NCBI RefSeq assembly: GCF_026341775.1
Contig: NZ_JAPEOB010000002.1
Span: 1,922,001-1,986,000, forward strand
Origin: Streptomyces sp. NBC_00654
Lineage (GTDB): Bacteria > Actinomycetota > Actinomycetes > Streptomycetales > Streptomycetaceae
DNA length: 64,000 nucleotides
Direction of reading: 5' to 3'
A model generated the notes under the pieces. It made no database searches. It was not told the origin of the DNA and saw only the letters and a program-made list of their open reading frames with translations. This document shows, in pieces, positions 34,542 to 43,726 of this stretch. Both the position numbers and the translations under genes were made by a program. Position 1 is the first letter of the stretch. The number at the start of each line of letters is the position of its first letter.

Positions 34542-37043
34542 TCAGTGGGCGTTGCGTACGGCGAGCGCGCGGCGCAGGTCGTCGAGCTGGTCGGTCAGTT
34601 TGCGGCGGAGGGCGGGGGTGAGGGCCTGGTCCTCCAGGGCGTGGGTGCCGAGGTCGAGGTTGTGGGTGTCGACGGCGTACGCGGGGAAGGCGTAGCGTCC
34701 GGCGGCTTCGGCGATGGCGGGTCCGCGGCGGGCTGCGAGTGCGGTCGCTTCGGGGTAGTAGCGGGCGACGTATTCCTGTACGAGGTCGGCCTGTTCGGGT
34801 TGCCAGAAGCCCTGGGCGGTGGCGGTGAAGAGGTAGTTGGACAGGCTGTCGTCGGTGAACAGGGCGTGCCAGGCGGCGGCTTTGGTCTCGGGGTTGGGCA
34901 GGGCGGCGCGGCAGCGGGCGGCGCCTTCGCGGCCGGTGGCGCTGGGGTCGTGGGCGAGTTCGGCGGCGATGGTGGCTTCGTCGGTGGCGCCGAGGACGGC
35001 GAGGCGGGTGAGGATGCGCCAGCGGAGTTCGGGGTCGAGTTCGGGGCCGCCGTGGACGGTGCCGTTGGTGAGCCAGTCCTGGATGGTGTCGGGCTGGGTG
35101 GCGGCGTCGATGAAGTGGCGTACGGCGATGAGGCGGAGGCCGGGGTCGGTGCCGTCCTCGGTGCGGCGGATGAGGTCGCGGCAGAGGGCGGTGAGGGTGG
35201 CGAGGGCGGCCGGCCGGTCGGTGGGGGTGAGGTAGCAGGGGGCGATGTGGGTGGCGGCGAAGCCGAGGACGCCCTGGACGAGGGCGAGGTCGGTTTCGTA
35301 CGGGAGGTGGGTGCGGGCGGTGGTGAGGTAGGTGGTGGGGTCGAGGTCGCCGTCGCGGACCATGTCGCGGGCGGTGTTCCAGATGACGGCGCGGGTGAGG
35401 GCGTCGGGGATGCCGGAGAGGCCGGTGAGGGCGGCGTCCCAGGAGGTGCTGTCGAGGCGGATCTTGGCGTAGGTGAGGTCGCCGTCGTTGAGGACGATGA
35501 GGTCGGGGCGGCTGCCGGGGAAGGTGGTGGCGGGGTCGGTGGGGATGTCGAGTTCGAAGCGGTCGCGCGGGGTGAGGTGGCCGGGGCCGCCGCGGGTGTC
35601 GAGGGTGCGGTCGTAGGTGCCGACGGTGATGCGGTGGGGGCGGCTGCCGTCGCGGTCGATGGTGAGGGACCAGGTGTTGTCGGTCTCGGTCACGTCGGCG
35701 GTGAGGGTGTCGGTGCCGGTGGTGCGCAGCCATTGTGCGGCCCAGGCGTGGACGTCGCGGTCGGTGGCGGAGGCGAGGTTGTCGATGAAGTCGGCGAGGG
35801 TGGCGTTGGCGAACTTGTGCCGGGCGAAGTGGGTGTTGATGCCGGCGAGGAAGTCCTTCTCGCCGAGCCAGGCGACGAGTTGGCGGAGTGCGGAGGCGCC
35901 CTTGGCGTAGCTGATGCCGTCGAAGTTGAGAAGTGCGGAGGCGGTGTCGGGGACGGCCTCGGGGTCGGGGGCGACGGGGTGGGTGGAGGGGCGCTGGTCG
36001 GCGTCGTATCCCCAGCCCTTGCGTGCGACGCCGAAGTCGACCCAGGTGTCGGTGAAGCGGGTGGCTTCGGTGAGGGTCTGGTAGCCCATGTATTCGGCGA
36101 AGGACTCGTTGAGCCAGATGTCGTCCCACCAGGAGAGGGTGACGAGGTCGCCGAACCACATGTGGGCCATCTCGTGGGCGATGATCATGGCGCGGGTCTG
36201 GCGTTCGGTGTCGGTGACGGCCGAGCGGTAGATGAATTCGTCGCGGAAGGTGACGAGGCCGGGGTTCTCCATGGCTCCCGAGTTGAATTCGGGGACGAAG
36301 GCCTGGTCGTAGGAGTCGAAGGGGTAGGGCTCGTCGAACTTCTCGTGGTACCGGTCGTAGCAGGCGCGGGTGATGTCGAGGATCTCGTCGGCGTCGGTGT
36401 CGAGGTGTTCGGCCAGGGAGCGGCGGCAGTGGATGCCGAAGGGCAGTCCGGCGTGTTCGGTGGTGATGGAGTGCCAGGGGCCCGCCGCGACGGCGACGAG
36501 GTAGGTGGAGATGAGGGGGGTGGGGGCGATGGTCCAGCGGCCCTGGCCCGTGCGCTCGGCGATGCCGTTTCCGAGGACGGTCCAGGTGGTGGGGGCGGTG
36601 ACGTCGATCTGGAAGACGGACTTGAGGTCGGGCTGGTCGAACGCGGCGAAGACGCGCTGGACGTCTTCCATGAAGAGCTGGGTGTAGACGTATGTCTCGC
36701 CGTCGGTGGGGTCGGTGAAGCGGTGCATGCCTTCGCCGGTGCGGGAGTAGTACATGGCGGCGTCGACGTGGAGTTCGTGGGGGCCCGCGGTGAGGGCGGT
36801 GAGGGGGTAGCGGTTCTCGGTGAGGAGGCTGGGGTCGAGGGGTTGTCCGTCGAGGCTGAGCGAGCGCAGGACGGCGGGCTTGACCTCTACGAAGGTGTCT
36901 CCGGCCGTGTGGGCGGTGAAGTGGATGACGGTGCGGGAGTCGAAGGTCTCCTCGCCTGCGGTGAGATCGAGATCGATCGTGTACCGGTGTACGTCGAGGT
37001 TCTGGGCTCGGGTCTGCGCTTCGTCGCGCGTCAGTACGGACAT
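34542..37043 (-). CDS. pepN: Aminopeptidase N (M1 family)
   Basis: A cytoplasmic zinc aminopeptidase of 833 residues that removes N-terminal amino acids from peptides. The substrate-anchoring GAMEN motif is near residue 255 and the zinc site HEMAHMWFGDLVT near 288, followed by the third ligand in WLNESFAEYMGY. The N-terminal beta domain begins LTRDEAQTRAQNLDVHRYTIDLDL, and the C-terminal ERAP1-like helical domain is complete. The length matches actinobacterial PepN. The start is the ATG at 37043. The chorismate mutase gene lies 315 bp upstream on the same strand behind a repeat-rich gap. Confidence 0.95.
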   Translation of the reverse strand: MSVLTRDEAQTRAQNLDVHRYTIDLDLTAGEETFDSRTVIHFTAHTAGDTFVEVKPAVLRSLSLDGQPLDPSLLTENRYPLTALTAGPHELHVDAAMYYSRTGEGMHRFTDPTDGETYVYTQLFMEDVQRVFAAFDQPDLKSVFQIDVTAPTTWTVLGNGIAERTGQGRWTIAPTPLISTYLVAVAAGPWHSITTEHAGLPFGIHCRRSLAEHLDTDADEILDITRACYDRYHEKFDEPYPFDSYDQAFVPEFNSGAMENPGLVTFRDEFIYRSAVTDTERQTRAMIIAHEMAHMWFGDLVTLSWWDDIWLNESFAEYMGYQTLTEATRFTDTWVDFGVARKGWGYDADQRPSTHPVAPDPEAVPDTASALLNFDGISYAKGASALRQLVAWLGEKDFLAGINTHFARHKFANATLADFIDNLASATDRDVHAWAAQWLRTTGTDTLTADVTETDNTWSLTIDRDGSRPHRITVGTYDRTLDTRGGPGHLTPRDRFELDIPTDPATTFPGSRPDLIVLNDGDLTYAKIRLDSTSWDAALTGLSGIPDALTRAVIWNTARDMVRDGDLDPTTYLTTARTHLPYETDLALVQGVLGFAATHIAPCYLTPTDRPAALATLTALCRDLIRRTEDGTDPGLRLIAVRHFIDAATQPDTIQDWLTNGTVHGGPELDPELRWRILTRLAVLGATDEATIAAELAHDPSATGREGAARCRAALPNPETKAAAWHALFTDDSLSNYLFTATAQGFWQPEQADLVQEYVARYYPEATALAARRGPAIAEAAGRYAFPAYAVDTHNLDLGTHALEDQALTPALRRKLTDQLDDLRRALAVRNAH

Positions 37044-37111
37044 GGATCCATGCTGCCGTACGAGGTCGGGGCCGTGCAGGCGGGTTCTCCGGCAGGGATA
37101 CGGGAGGGGCT

Positions 37112-37184
37112 GCGGGAGAGCCGCGGGAACGGGCCGGGCCCATCGGGCGGCGGGAGAGCCGCGGGAACGGGCCGGGCCCGTCCG
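37112..37184 (+). repeat. Duplicated 28-bp segment in the pepN upstream region
   Basis: A segment that starts GGGAGAGCCGCGGGAACG and ends GGGCCGGGCCC occurs at about 37112 and again at about 37149. The surrounding 37044-37358 gap is made of such G-rich duplications, and no gene is visible in it. Confidence 0.6.
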
Positions 37185-37291
37185 GCGGCGGGCGGGGGCG
37201 GGGGGCGGTCGGGCGGCGTGGGGTGGCTGGCCGGGCCCGGGTGGGGCAGGCGGTCGGCGGCGTGGGGTGGGCGGCCGGGCCCGGGTGGGGT

Positions 37292-37372
37292 CAGGTCAGG
37301 TGCCGGTGGGGTCGGGTCAGGTGCCGGTGGGGTCAGGTCACGTGCCGGTGGGGTCGGGTCAGGTGCCGGCGC
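37292..37372 (+). repeat. 21-bp tandem repeats over the end of the chorismate mutase gene
   Basis: GGTGCCGGTGGGGTC recurs at 37299, 37320 and 37341 (with one change), and a partial copy is at 37362, exactly 21 bp apart. The last copy contains the stop codon of the chorismate mutase gene. Because 21 is a multiple of three, every unit carries the same in-frame stop on the - strand. Confidence 0.8.
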
Positions 37373-37736
37373 TGTCGGCGCCGCCGGCCGCTCCGCACCC
37401 GGGGGCCGGGGCGGGCCCGGTGGCGTGTTCCGATGCGTCCGCGATGCGTTCGTGGTGGCGGATGACTTCGGCGACGACGAAGTTCAGCAGTTTCTCCGCG
37501 AAGGCCGGGTCGAGTCTGGCGTTCTCCGCGAGCTGTCGCAGGCGGGCGATCTGCCGGGCTTCGCGGTCCGGGTCGGCGGGCGGGAGCTTGTGCTCGGCTT
37601 TGAGGTGACCGACCTGTTGGGTGCACTTGAAGCGCTCGGCGAGCATGTGGATGACAGCGGCGTCGATGTTGTCGATGCTGTCGCGCAGCCGCTTCAGTTC
37701 CGTGCGTACGGACTCGTCGATGTTGCTCTTGGTCAT
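37359..37736 (-). CDS. Chorismate mutase (AroQ type)
   Basis: Converts chorismate to prephenate, the entry to phenylalanine and tyrosine synthesis. The 125-residue protein has the all-helical AroQ fold: LKRLRDSIDNIDAAVIHMLAERFKCTQQVGHLKAEHKLPPADPDREARQI (in part), with the active-site Arg and Lys residues of helix 1 and the K of VGHLKAEHKLP. The C-terminal 25 residues are an Ala/Gly-rich tail that runs into a tandem repeat. It is cytoplasmic, with no signal peptide, unlike secreted AroQ forms. It begins at ATG 37736 and follows the AraC gene by 54 bp on the same strand. Confidence 0.9.
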   Translation of the reverse strand: MTKSNIDESVRTELKRLRDSIDNIDAAVIHMLAERFKCTQQVGHLKAEHKLPPADPDREARQIARLRQLAENARLDPAFAEKLLNFVVAEVIRHHERIADASEHATGPAPAPGCGAAGGADSAGT

Positions 37737-37790
37737 GGTCGTCGAGCTTAGAGGCTGTCCACATGGGGAGCGGTCCGAGGGCTTCGGGTC

Positions 37791-38669
37791 TCAGGTGCTG
37801 ATCGTGGGCGGATTCTCCGGGTCGGGGACCTGGTCGCTCCAGCCGCCGGGGACGTTGCGGCCCTGTTGTTCGCGGAAGCGGACGGGGGCGGTGCCGACGC
37901 GGCGGGCGAAGAGCCGGGAGAAGTAGGCGGGGTCGTCGTAGCCGACGCGGCGGGCCACCGCGGCGACCGGCAGTTCGGTGGCGGCGAGGAGCTCCTTGGC
38001 GTGGCCCAGCCGGATGCCGAGCAGGTAGTCCTTGGGGCTGCAGCCCGCGCCGCGTCGTACGGCGGTGCGCAGTTCGGCGGGGGTCATGCCGTGGCGGGCC
38101 GCGTGTTCGGCGACGGAGAGCGGCTGGAACGCGTCGCGTGCCAGGGCCTGGAGTACGGGGTCGCCGTCGGGTCCGATGTCGGCGCGGGCGCGGCGCAGGG
38201 AGACGAGGAGTTCGTGGACGGCGGCGCCGGTCTCGACTTCGAGGAGGGGGTTGCCCCTGCGGGCGGCGCGGACCATGCGGCCGATGGCGGCGCGTGGGCC
38301 GGCGGTGTCGGAGAGGGGGACGAGGGGGCGGTCGGGTTCGATGTAGCCCAGTTCGGTGTAGGTGCCGGTGGCGGGCCCGGTGAAGTCGACGAAGCTCTCG
38401 TCCCAGCCGGTGTCCGGGTCGGCGCCGTAGTGGTGGGGGGTGCCGGGGGTCAGCCAGATCAGGGTGGGGCCGGTGACGGGTGTGCGGCGGCCGTCGGGGC
38501 CGCTGAACCAGCCGCTGCCGGAGTTGATGATCACGGCTACGTGGTGGTCGAGGGTGCGGGGGCCGACGGTGGGCAGGGCGCCGTGCTGGAGGCCGACCCC
38601 GAGGCAGACGAGGCCCAGGCGGTGGTGGAGCGGGCTGGGAGTGAAGAAGCGCATCCAGGTGTGGTACAT
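37791..38669 (-). CDS. AraC family transcriptional regulator
   Basis: A 292-residue regulator with an N-terminal cupin-like sugar-sensing domain (about residues 15-150, SGSGWFSGPDGRRTPVTGPTLIWLTPGTPHHY) and a C-terminal AraC double helix-turn-helix domain (about 190-280, PLSVAEHAARHGMTPAELRTAVRR and LAATELPVAAVARRVGYDDPAYFSRLFARRVGTAPVRFR). I chose the ATG at 38669, preceded by GGAGGAAGG. It is divergent from the GH35 beta-galactosidase gene, and two TGTCCA elements 21 bp apart lie between them, so it probably controls that gene. Confidence 0.9.
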   Translation of the reverse strand: MYHTWMRFFTPSPLHHRLGLVCLGVGLQHGALPTVGPRTLDHHVAVIINSGSGWFSGPDGRRTPVTGPTLIWLTPGTPHHYGADPDTGWDESFVDFTGPATGTYTELGYIEPDRPLVPLSDTAGPRAAIGRMVRAARRGNPLLEVETGAAVHELLVSLRRARADIGPDGDPVLQALARDAFQPLSVAEHAARHGMTPAELRTAVRRGAGCSPKDYLLGIRLGHAKELLAATELPVAAVARRVGYDDPAYFSRLFARRVGTAPVRFREQQGRNVPGGWSDQVPDPENPPTIST

Positions 38670-38709
38670 CGGCCTGCCTTCCTCCCGGGCTCTGTGGTGC
38701 ATCTCGTTG

Positions 38710-38736
38710 TGTCCAAACAGCAGTGATCTTTGTCCA
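38710..38736. promoter_or_regulatory. Candidate AraC-type operator
   Basis: TGTCCA at 38710-38715 and again at 38731-38736 form a direct repeat with 21-bp spacing, in the 150-bp gap between the divergent AraC and GH35 genes. Tandem half-sites about two turns apart are typical of AraC-family targets. Confidence 0.5.
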
Positions 38737-38820
38737 TGGACCGGGTCGGCGCCAGAGGGTGAAGCTGGGCGCACTATTTCACCCGGGGTGACCCGCGGCG
38801 CACAGGAGAGTACGAGCACG

Positions 38821-40647
38821 ATGGCTGACTTCACCGTGGGGGACGACCACTTCCGGCTCGACGGGAAGCCCGTACGGCTGCTGTCGGGGGCTCTGCACTA
38901 CTTCCGGGTGCATGAGGAGCAGTGGGATCACCGGCTGGCGATGCTGCGGGCCATGGGGCTGAACTGTGTCGAGACGTATGTGCCGTGGAATCTGCATGAG
39001 CCGCGTCCGGGCCGGTTCCGGGATGTGGCGGCGCTGGGGCGGTTCCTGGACGCGGCGGAGCGGGCCGGGCTGCTGGCGATCGTGCGGCCGGGTCCGTACA
39101 TCTGTGCCGAGTGGGAGAACGGTGGCCTGCCGGTCTGGGTGACGGGGCGGTTCGGCCGACGGGTGCGGACGCGGGACGCGGAGTATCTGGCGTCGGTGGA
39201 GCGGTGGTTCCGGGAGCTGCTGCCGCAGGTGGTGGCACGGCAGATCACCCGGGGCGGCCCGGTGATCATGGTGCAGGTGGAGAACGAGTACGGGAGCTAT
39301 GGCACCGACTCGGTGTATCTGGAGTGGCTGGCGGGGCTACTGCGGCAGTGCGGGGTGACGGTGCCGCTGTTCACGTCGGACGGGCCGGAGGATCACATGC
39401 TGACGGGCGGCTCGGTGCCCGGTCTGCCGGCGACGGCGAATTTCGGTTCGGAGGCGCGTGCGGGGTTCGAGGTGCTGCGCCGCCATCAGCCGAAGGGGCC
39501 GCTGATGTGCATGGAGTTCTGGTGCGGCTGGTTCGAGCACTGGGGTGCGGGGTCCGTCGTACGGGATCCGGCGCAGGCGGCGGACGCGCTGCGGGAGATC
39601 CTGGAGTGCGGGGCGTCGGTGAACATCTACATGGCGCACGGTGGGACGAACTTCGCGGGCTGGGCGGGGGCGAATCGTTCCGGTCCGCTGCAGGACCAGG
39701 AGCTGCAGCCGACGGTGACGTCGTACGACTATGACGCGCCGGTCGATGAATACGGGCGGCCGACGGAGAAGTTCTGGCTGTTCCGGAAGGTGCTGGCGCA
39801 GTACGCGGACGGTCCGCTTCCGGAGCTGCCGCCGGAGCCGGACGGGCTGCGGGGCCGGGTGCGGGCGGCGTTGACGGAGTGGGCGCCGCTGGGGGACGTG
39901 CTGGAGGCGCTGGGTGATCCGGAGACGGCGGAGCTGGGTGCCGCGCCGACGTTCGAGGAGTTGGGGGTGGATCGTGGGCTGGTCCGCTACCGGGTCGGTG
40001 TGCCGGGTCCGCGCGAGCCGTACGCGCTGGGGGTCTCGGGTCTCCGGGACCGGGCGGTGGTGTACGTGGACGGGGTCCGGGCCGGGGTGCTGACCGAGGA
40101 GCGGGGCACGCTGGACGAGCCGGTGGCGGGTCCCGCGGAGGTCGAGCTGTGGGTGGAGTCGCTGGGCCGGGTCAACTACGGGCCGCGGCTGGGTGAGCCG
40201 AAGGGCATCACGGGCGGGGTGCTGCACGAGCGGCAGTATCTGCACGGGGTACGGGCCCGGGGACTGCGGCTGGACGCCTTCGAGTCGGCGGAGGCGGTGG
40301 CGGCGGTGCCGTTCACGACGGTGCCGTTCGCAGCGGAGCCGACGGAGCCGACCGGTCCGACCGGGCTGTTCCGGGGGACGTTCGAGGTCGCGGATGTCGT
40401 CGCCGTCGGTCATGCCGGGCTGGAACTGCCGGGCTGGACGCGCGGCTTCGTCTGGGTGAACGGCTTCTGCCTGGGCCGGTACTGGTCCGCGGGTCCGCAG
40501 GAGACGCTGTACGTACCGGGTCCGGTGCTCCGCACGGGCGCCAACGAGGTGTGGGTGCTGGAGCTGGAGGGTGCGGGCGGGCCGTTCGTGGAGCTGGGCC
40601 CGGGGGTGCCCGTCCGGACGGGCACCCCCGGGGTGGTTCAGCCGTGA
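38821..40647 (+). CDS. GH35 beta-galactosidase
   Basis: A retaining beta-galactosidase of glycoside hydrolase family 35, 608 residues. The acid/base Glu156 is in VQVENEYGSYG and the nucleophile Glu232 in MCMEFWCGWFEHWG. GPYICAEWENGGLPVW near residue 95 is also characteristic. The catalytic barrel spans about residues 5-325, and C-terminal beta-sandwich domains follow (FRGTFEV, FVWVNGFCLGRYW, ETLYVPGPVL). No signal peptide is present, so it should act on imported galactosides. The ATG at 38821 begins the conserved domain. The divergent AraC gene probably regulates it. Confidence 0.94.
   Translation: MADFTVGDDHFRLDGKPVRLLSGALHYFRVHEEQWDHRLAMLRAMGLNCVETYVPWNLHEPRPGRFRDVAALGRFLDAAERAGLLAIVRPGPYICAEWENGGLPVWVTGRFGRRVRTRDAEYLASVERWFRELLPQVVARQITRGGPVIMVQVENEYGSYGTDSVYLEWLAGLLRQCGVTVPLFTSDGPEDHMLTGGSVPGLPATANFGSEARAGFEVLRRHQPKGPLMCMEFWCGWFEHWGAGSVVRDPAQAADALREILECGASVNIYMAHGGTNFAGWAGANRSGPLQDQELQPTVTSYDYDAPVDEYGRPTEKFWLFRKVLAQYADGPLPELPPEPDGLRGRVRAALTEWAPLGDVLEALGDPETAELGAAPTFEELGVDRGLVRYRVGVPGPREPYALGVSGLRDRAVVYVDGVRAGVLTEERGTLDEPVAGPAEVELWVESLGRVNYGPRLGEPKGITGGVLHERQYLHGVRARGLRLDAFESAEAVAAVPFTTVPFAAEPTEPTGPTGLFRGTFEVADVVAVGHAGLELPGWTRGFVWVNGFCLGRYWSAGPQETLYVPGPVLRTGANEVWVLELEGAGGPFVELGPGVPVRTGTPGVVQP
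40599..40632. terminator. 34-bp perfect palindrome at the 3' end of the GH35 gene
   Basis: CCCGGGGGTGCCCGTCC (40599-40615) is followed immediately by its exact reverse complement (40616-40632). It ends 15 bases before the end of the GH35 coding region and lies between two convergent genes, so it probably terminates both transcripts from inside coding sequence. Confidence 0.65.
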
Positions 40648-40660
40648 TCACGCACCGGGG

Positions 40661-41846
<1,186 letters not shown>

Positions 41847-42743
41847 GTGGCGAACGGCAGTCCGGTCGTCCATGGGTTTCCGCACCTCGACGCCGTCCGG
41901 TCCGCGATCACTTCGCTGTACCGGCGCGTCTCGTACGACGGTGTGCACGCCTACGCCACCAGCCTGGTGCCCTCCGACGCCGCTTTCCCGGACCTGGACG
42001 ACCTGCATCTGGGTGCCCAGCGGGTGGCGCGGGCGCTGGTCCGGCATCTGCGTCTCCCGGAGGCCCGCATGATCGTCGGCTTCCGGCGCATGGAACACGC
42101 GGCAAGCGTCGAACTCGCCGCCGGACCCGAGTACTTCATCGAACTCAATGACCGGTTCCGTACGCATCGCAGGGACATCGGGGCCGCGCTCTCGCACGAG
42201 ATCACCCATGTACTGCTGCACCGGCTCGGCCTGGAGCTGCCCGGCACCCGCGACAACGAGATCCTCACCGACACCGTGACGACGTACCTCGGCGCGGGCT
42301 GGCTGCTGCTCGACGCCTTCCGCGAGGACGCCATGTCCAGCCAGAAGCTCGGCTACCTCACCCCGGAGGAGTTCGGGTACGTCCTGGCCAAGCGGGCGCT
42401 GGCGTTCGACGAGGACCCCTCACCGTGGTTCACCAGCCCGCAGGCGTACTCCGCGTACACCCGGGGGCGGGCGCTGGCCCTGCGCGATCTGCGGCAGCCT
42501 CCGCTGGCGGCGGCCGGGTGGGCGGGCCGCAGGCGCTACACCAAGGACCGGCGGTACGCCGCGGACCACCCGGGCGCCGCCACGGACCCCGGTGTCCCGT
42601 ACACCTTCGAGGGGGGCGGCGGCGAAGCCCTGCGGGTCTCCTTCCCCTGCCCCGGCTGCCACCAGCGCATCCGGGTCCCGGTCCGCGGCCGGGTACGGGC
42701 CAGGTGCGGGCTGTGCCGCACGGTCCTGGAGTGCGACACCTGA
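41847..42743 (+). CDS. Unassigned HExxH protein with C-terminal zinc ribbon
   Basis: A 298-residue protein that I cannot place in a named family. A zincin-like motif HEITH is at residues 117-121 in the helix ALSHEITHVLLHRLGLEL, with a downstream acidic candidate third ligand (DNEILTDTVTTYLGAG). The C-terminal 31 residues contain a zinc ribbon with C268, C271, C287 and C290 (CPGC and CGLC). No signal peptide is visible, so it is probably a cytoplasmic metallopeptidase-like protein. I chose the GTG at 41847 because of the strong GGAGGGGGG site; the frame is open further upstream without conservation. The ankyrin protein gene follows after 49 bp and may share its transcript. Confidence 0.78.
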   Translation: MANGSPVVHGFPHLDAVRSAITSLYRRVSYDGVHAYATSLVPSDAAFPDLDDLHLGAQRVARALVRHLRLPEARMIVGFRRMEHAASVELAAGPEYFIELNDRFRTHRRDIGAALSHEITHVLLHRLGLELPGTRDNEILTDTVTTYLGAGWLLLDAFREDAMSSQKLGYLTPEEFGYVLAKRALAFDEDPSPWFTSPQAYSAYTRGRALALRDLRQPPLAAAGWAGRRRYTKDRRYAADHPGAATDPGVPYTFEGGGGEALRVSFPCPGCHQRIRVPVRGRVRARCGLCRTVLECDT

Positions 42744-42792
42744 GGCGGACGCCGCGGGCCGGGCGCCGGCGCGGCCACCGTAGGGTCGAAGC

Positions 42793-43542
42793 ATGACGGA
42801 AGAGCCTATCGGGGACGAACAGAGCCTGTTCGAAGCCTTGTACGTGAGTGAGGACGCCGTCGTACGGGCGCTGCGCGCGGGAGCCGGGGCCGATTCCCGC
42901 GACACGGACGGCACGACGGCGCTGTACCTCGCGTCGGTGCAGGACCTGCCGGGAGCGGTACGGCTCCTGCTCGCGGCCGGGGCCGACCCGGACCGGCCGA
43001 GCGGCCCCGAAGCGGGCGATCTCCCGCTGTGCGGGGCCGCGTGCGGCGGGCACACCGAGGTGGTGGCGGCCCTGCTGTCCGCCGGGGCACGGCCGGATCT
43101 GGCCGAGCAGTTCGGGTTCACGGCGCTGCGCTGGGCGGTGGGGCTCGGCCACGCGCCGATCGTGGAGCTGCTGCTCGCCCATGGCGCCGACCCCCATCTG
43201 CCCGGCCCGGAGGGCGAACCCCCGCTGGTGCTCGCGGCCCGGCGCGGATCGGTCCGGACGGTGCGGGCGCTGCTGGAGCACGGGGCGGGGACCTGGGCGG
43301 GGGCGGTGGAGTGGGCGCTGACCCAGGCGCGGCGGATGCTCGGCGTGGACGTGGAGCAGCAGTTGCTGCGGGGGCTGGAGGAGGCGCACGGCTCCGGGTT
43401 CGACGCGCTGACCCGCCGTGACCTCGTGAACGGCGAGGAGACGTTGACGGTGGAACTGCTGCGCGACGGGGTGCCGTTCGCGGGGGCGGACTGCCAGACG
43501 GGGCACGAGGAGATCGCGGCGCTGCTGAACGCCGCGAAGTGA
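42793..43542 (+). CDS. Ankyrin repeat protein
   Basis: A 249-residue protein of about four to five ankyrin repeats (DTDGTTALYLASVQDLPGAVRLLLAAGADPD; GDLPLCGAACGGHTEVVAALLSAGARPD; FGFTALRWAVGLGHAPIVELLLAHGADPH; GEPPLVLAARRGSVRTVRALLEHGA, given here in part as TTALYLASV, AACGGHTEVVAALLSAGA and VELLLAHGADPH). The C-terminal 70 residues are helical and less repetitive. Such proteins bind other proteins, and the partner is unknown. It begins at ATG 42793, 49 bp after the HExxH/zinc-ribbon gene, which may be its functional neighbour. Confidence 0.85.
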   Translation: MTEEPIGDEQSLFEALYVSEDAVVRALRAGAGADSRDTDGTTALYLASVQDLPGAVRLLLAAGADPDRPSGPEAGDLPLCGAACGGHTEVVAALLSAGARPDLAEQFGFTALRWAVGLGHAPIVELLLAHGADPHLPGPEGEPPLVLAARRGSVRTVRALLEHGAGTWAGAVEWALTQARRMLGVDVEQQLLRGLEEAHGSGFDALTRRDLVNGEETLTVELLRDGVPFAGADCQTGHEEIAALLNAAK

Positions 43543-43570
43543 GGGGGACGGGGCCGGGTGCGGGCACGCC

Positions 43571-43718
43571 CCCGGGGCCGGCCACCGGCACCGGGCACTC
43601 CGGATGCTCAGCCACCGGCCACCGGCAGCTCTGCCCACCGGCCACCCGCCACCGCCACCGGCACCGGCACCGGCTGTTCCGCCACCACCACCGGCACCGG
43701 CACCGGGCGCTCCGGGTT
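43571..43718 (+). repeat. CCACCGGCACCGG-type low-complexity repeat region
   Basis: About 150 bases of irregular 6-bp repeats (CACCGG, with CCACCG and GCCACC variants). It lies between the ankyrin gene and the convergent SDR gene and has no gene of its own. Confidence 0.75.
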
Positions 43719-43726
43719 CGCAGGCC

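Noticed and set aside
31315..37143. One open frame of over 1900 codons on the - strand
   Set aside because: Only its last 476 codons (the N-hydroxylase) have family signal. The rest is an Arg/Pro/His-rich shadow of the decarboxylase and pepN, which are in other frames.
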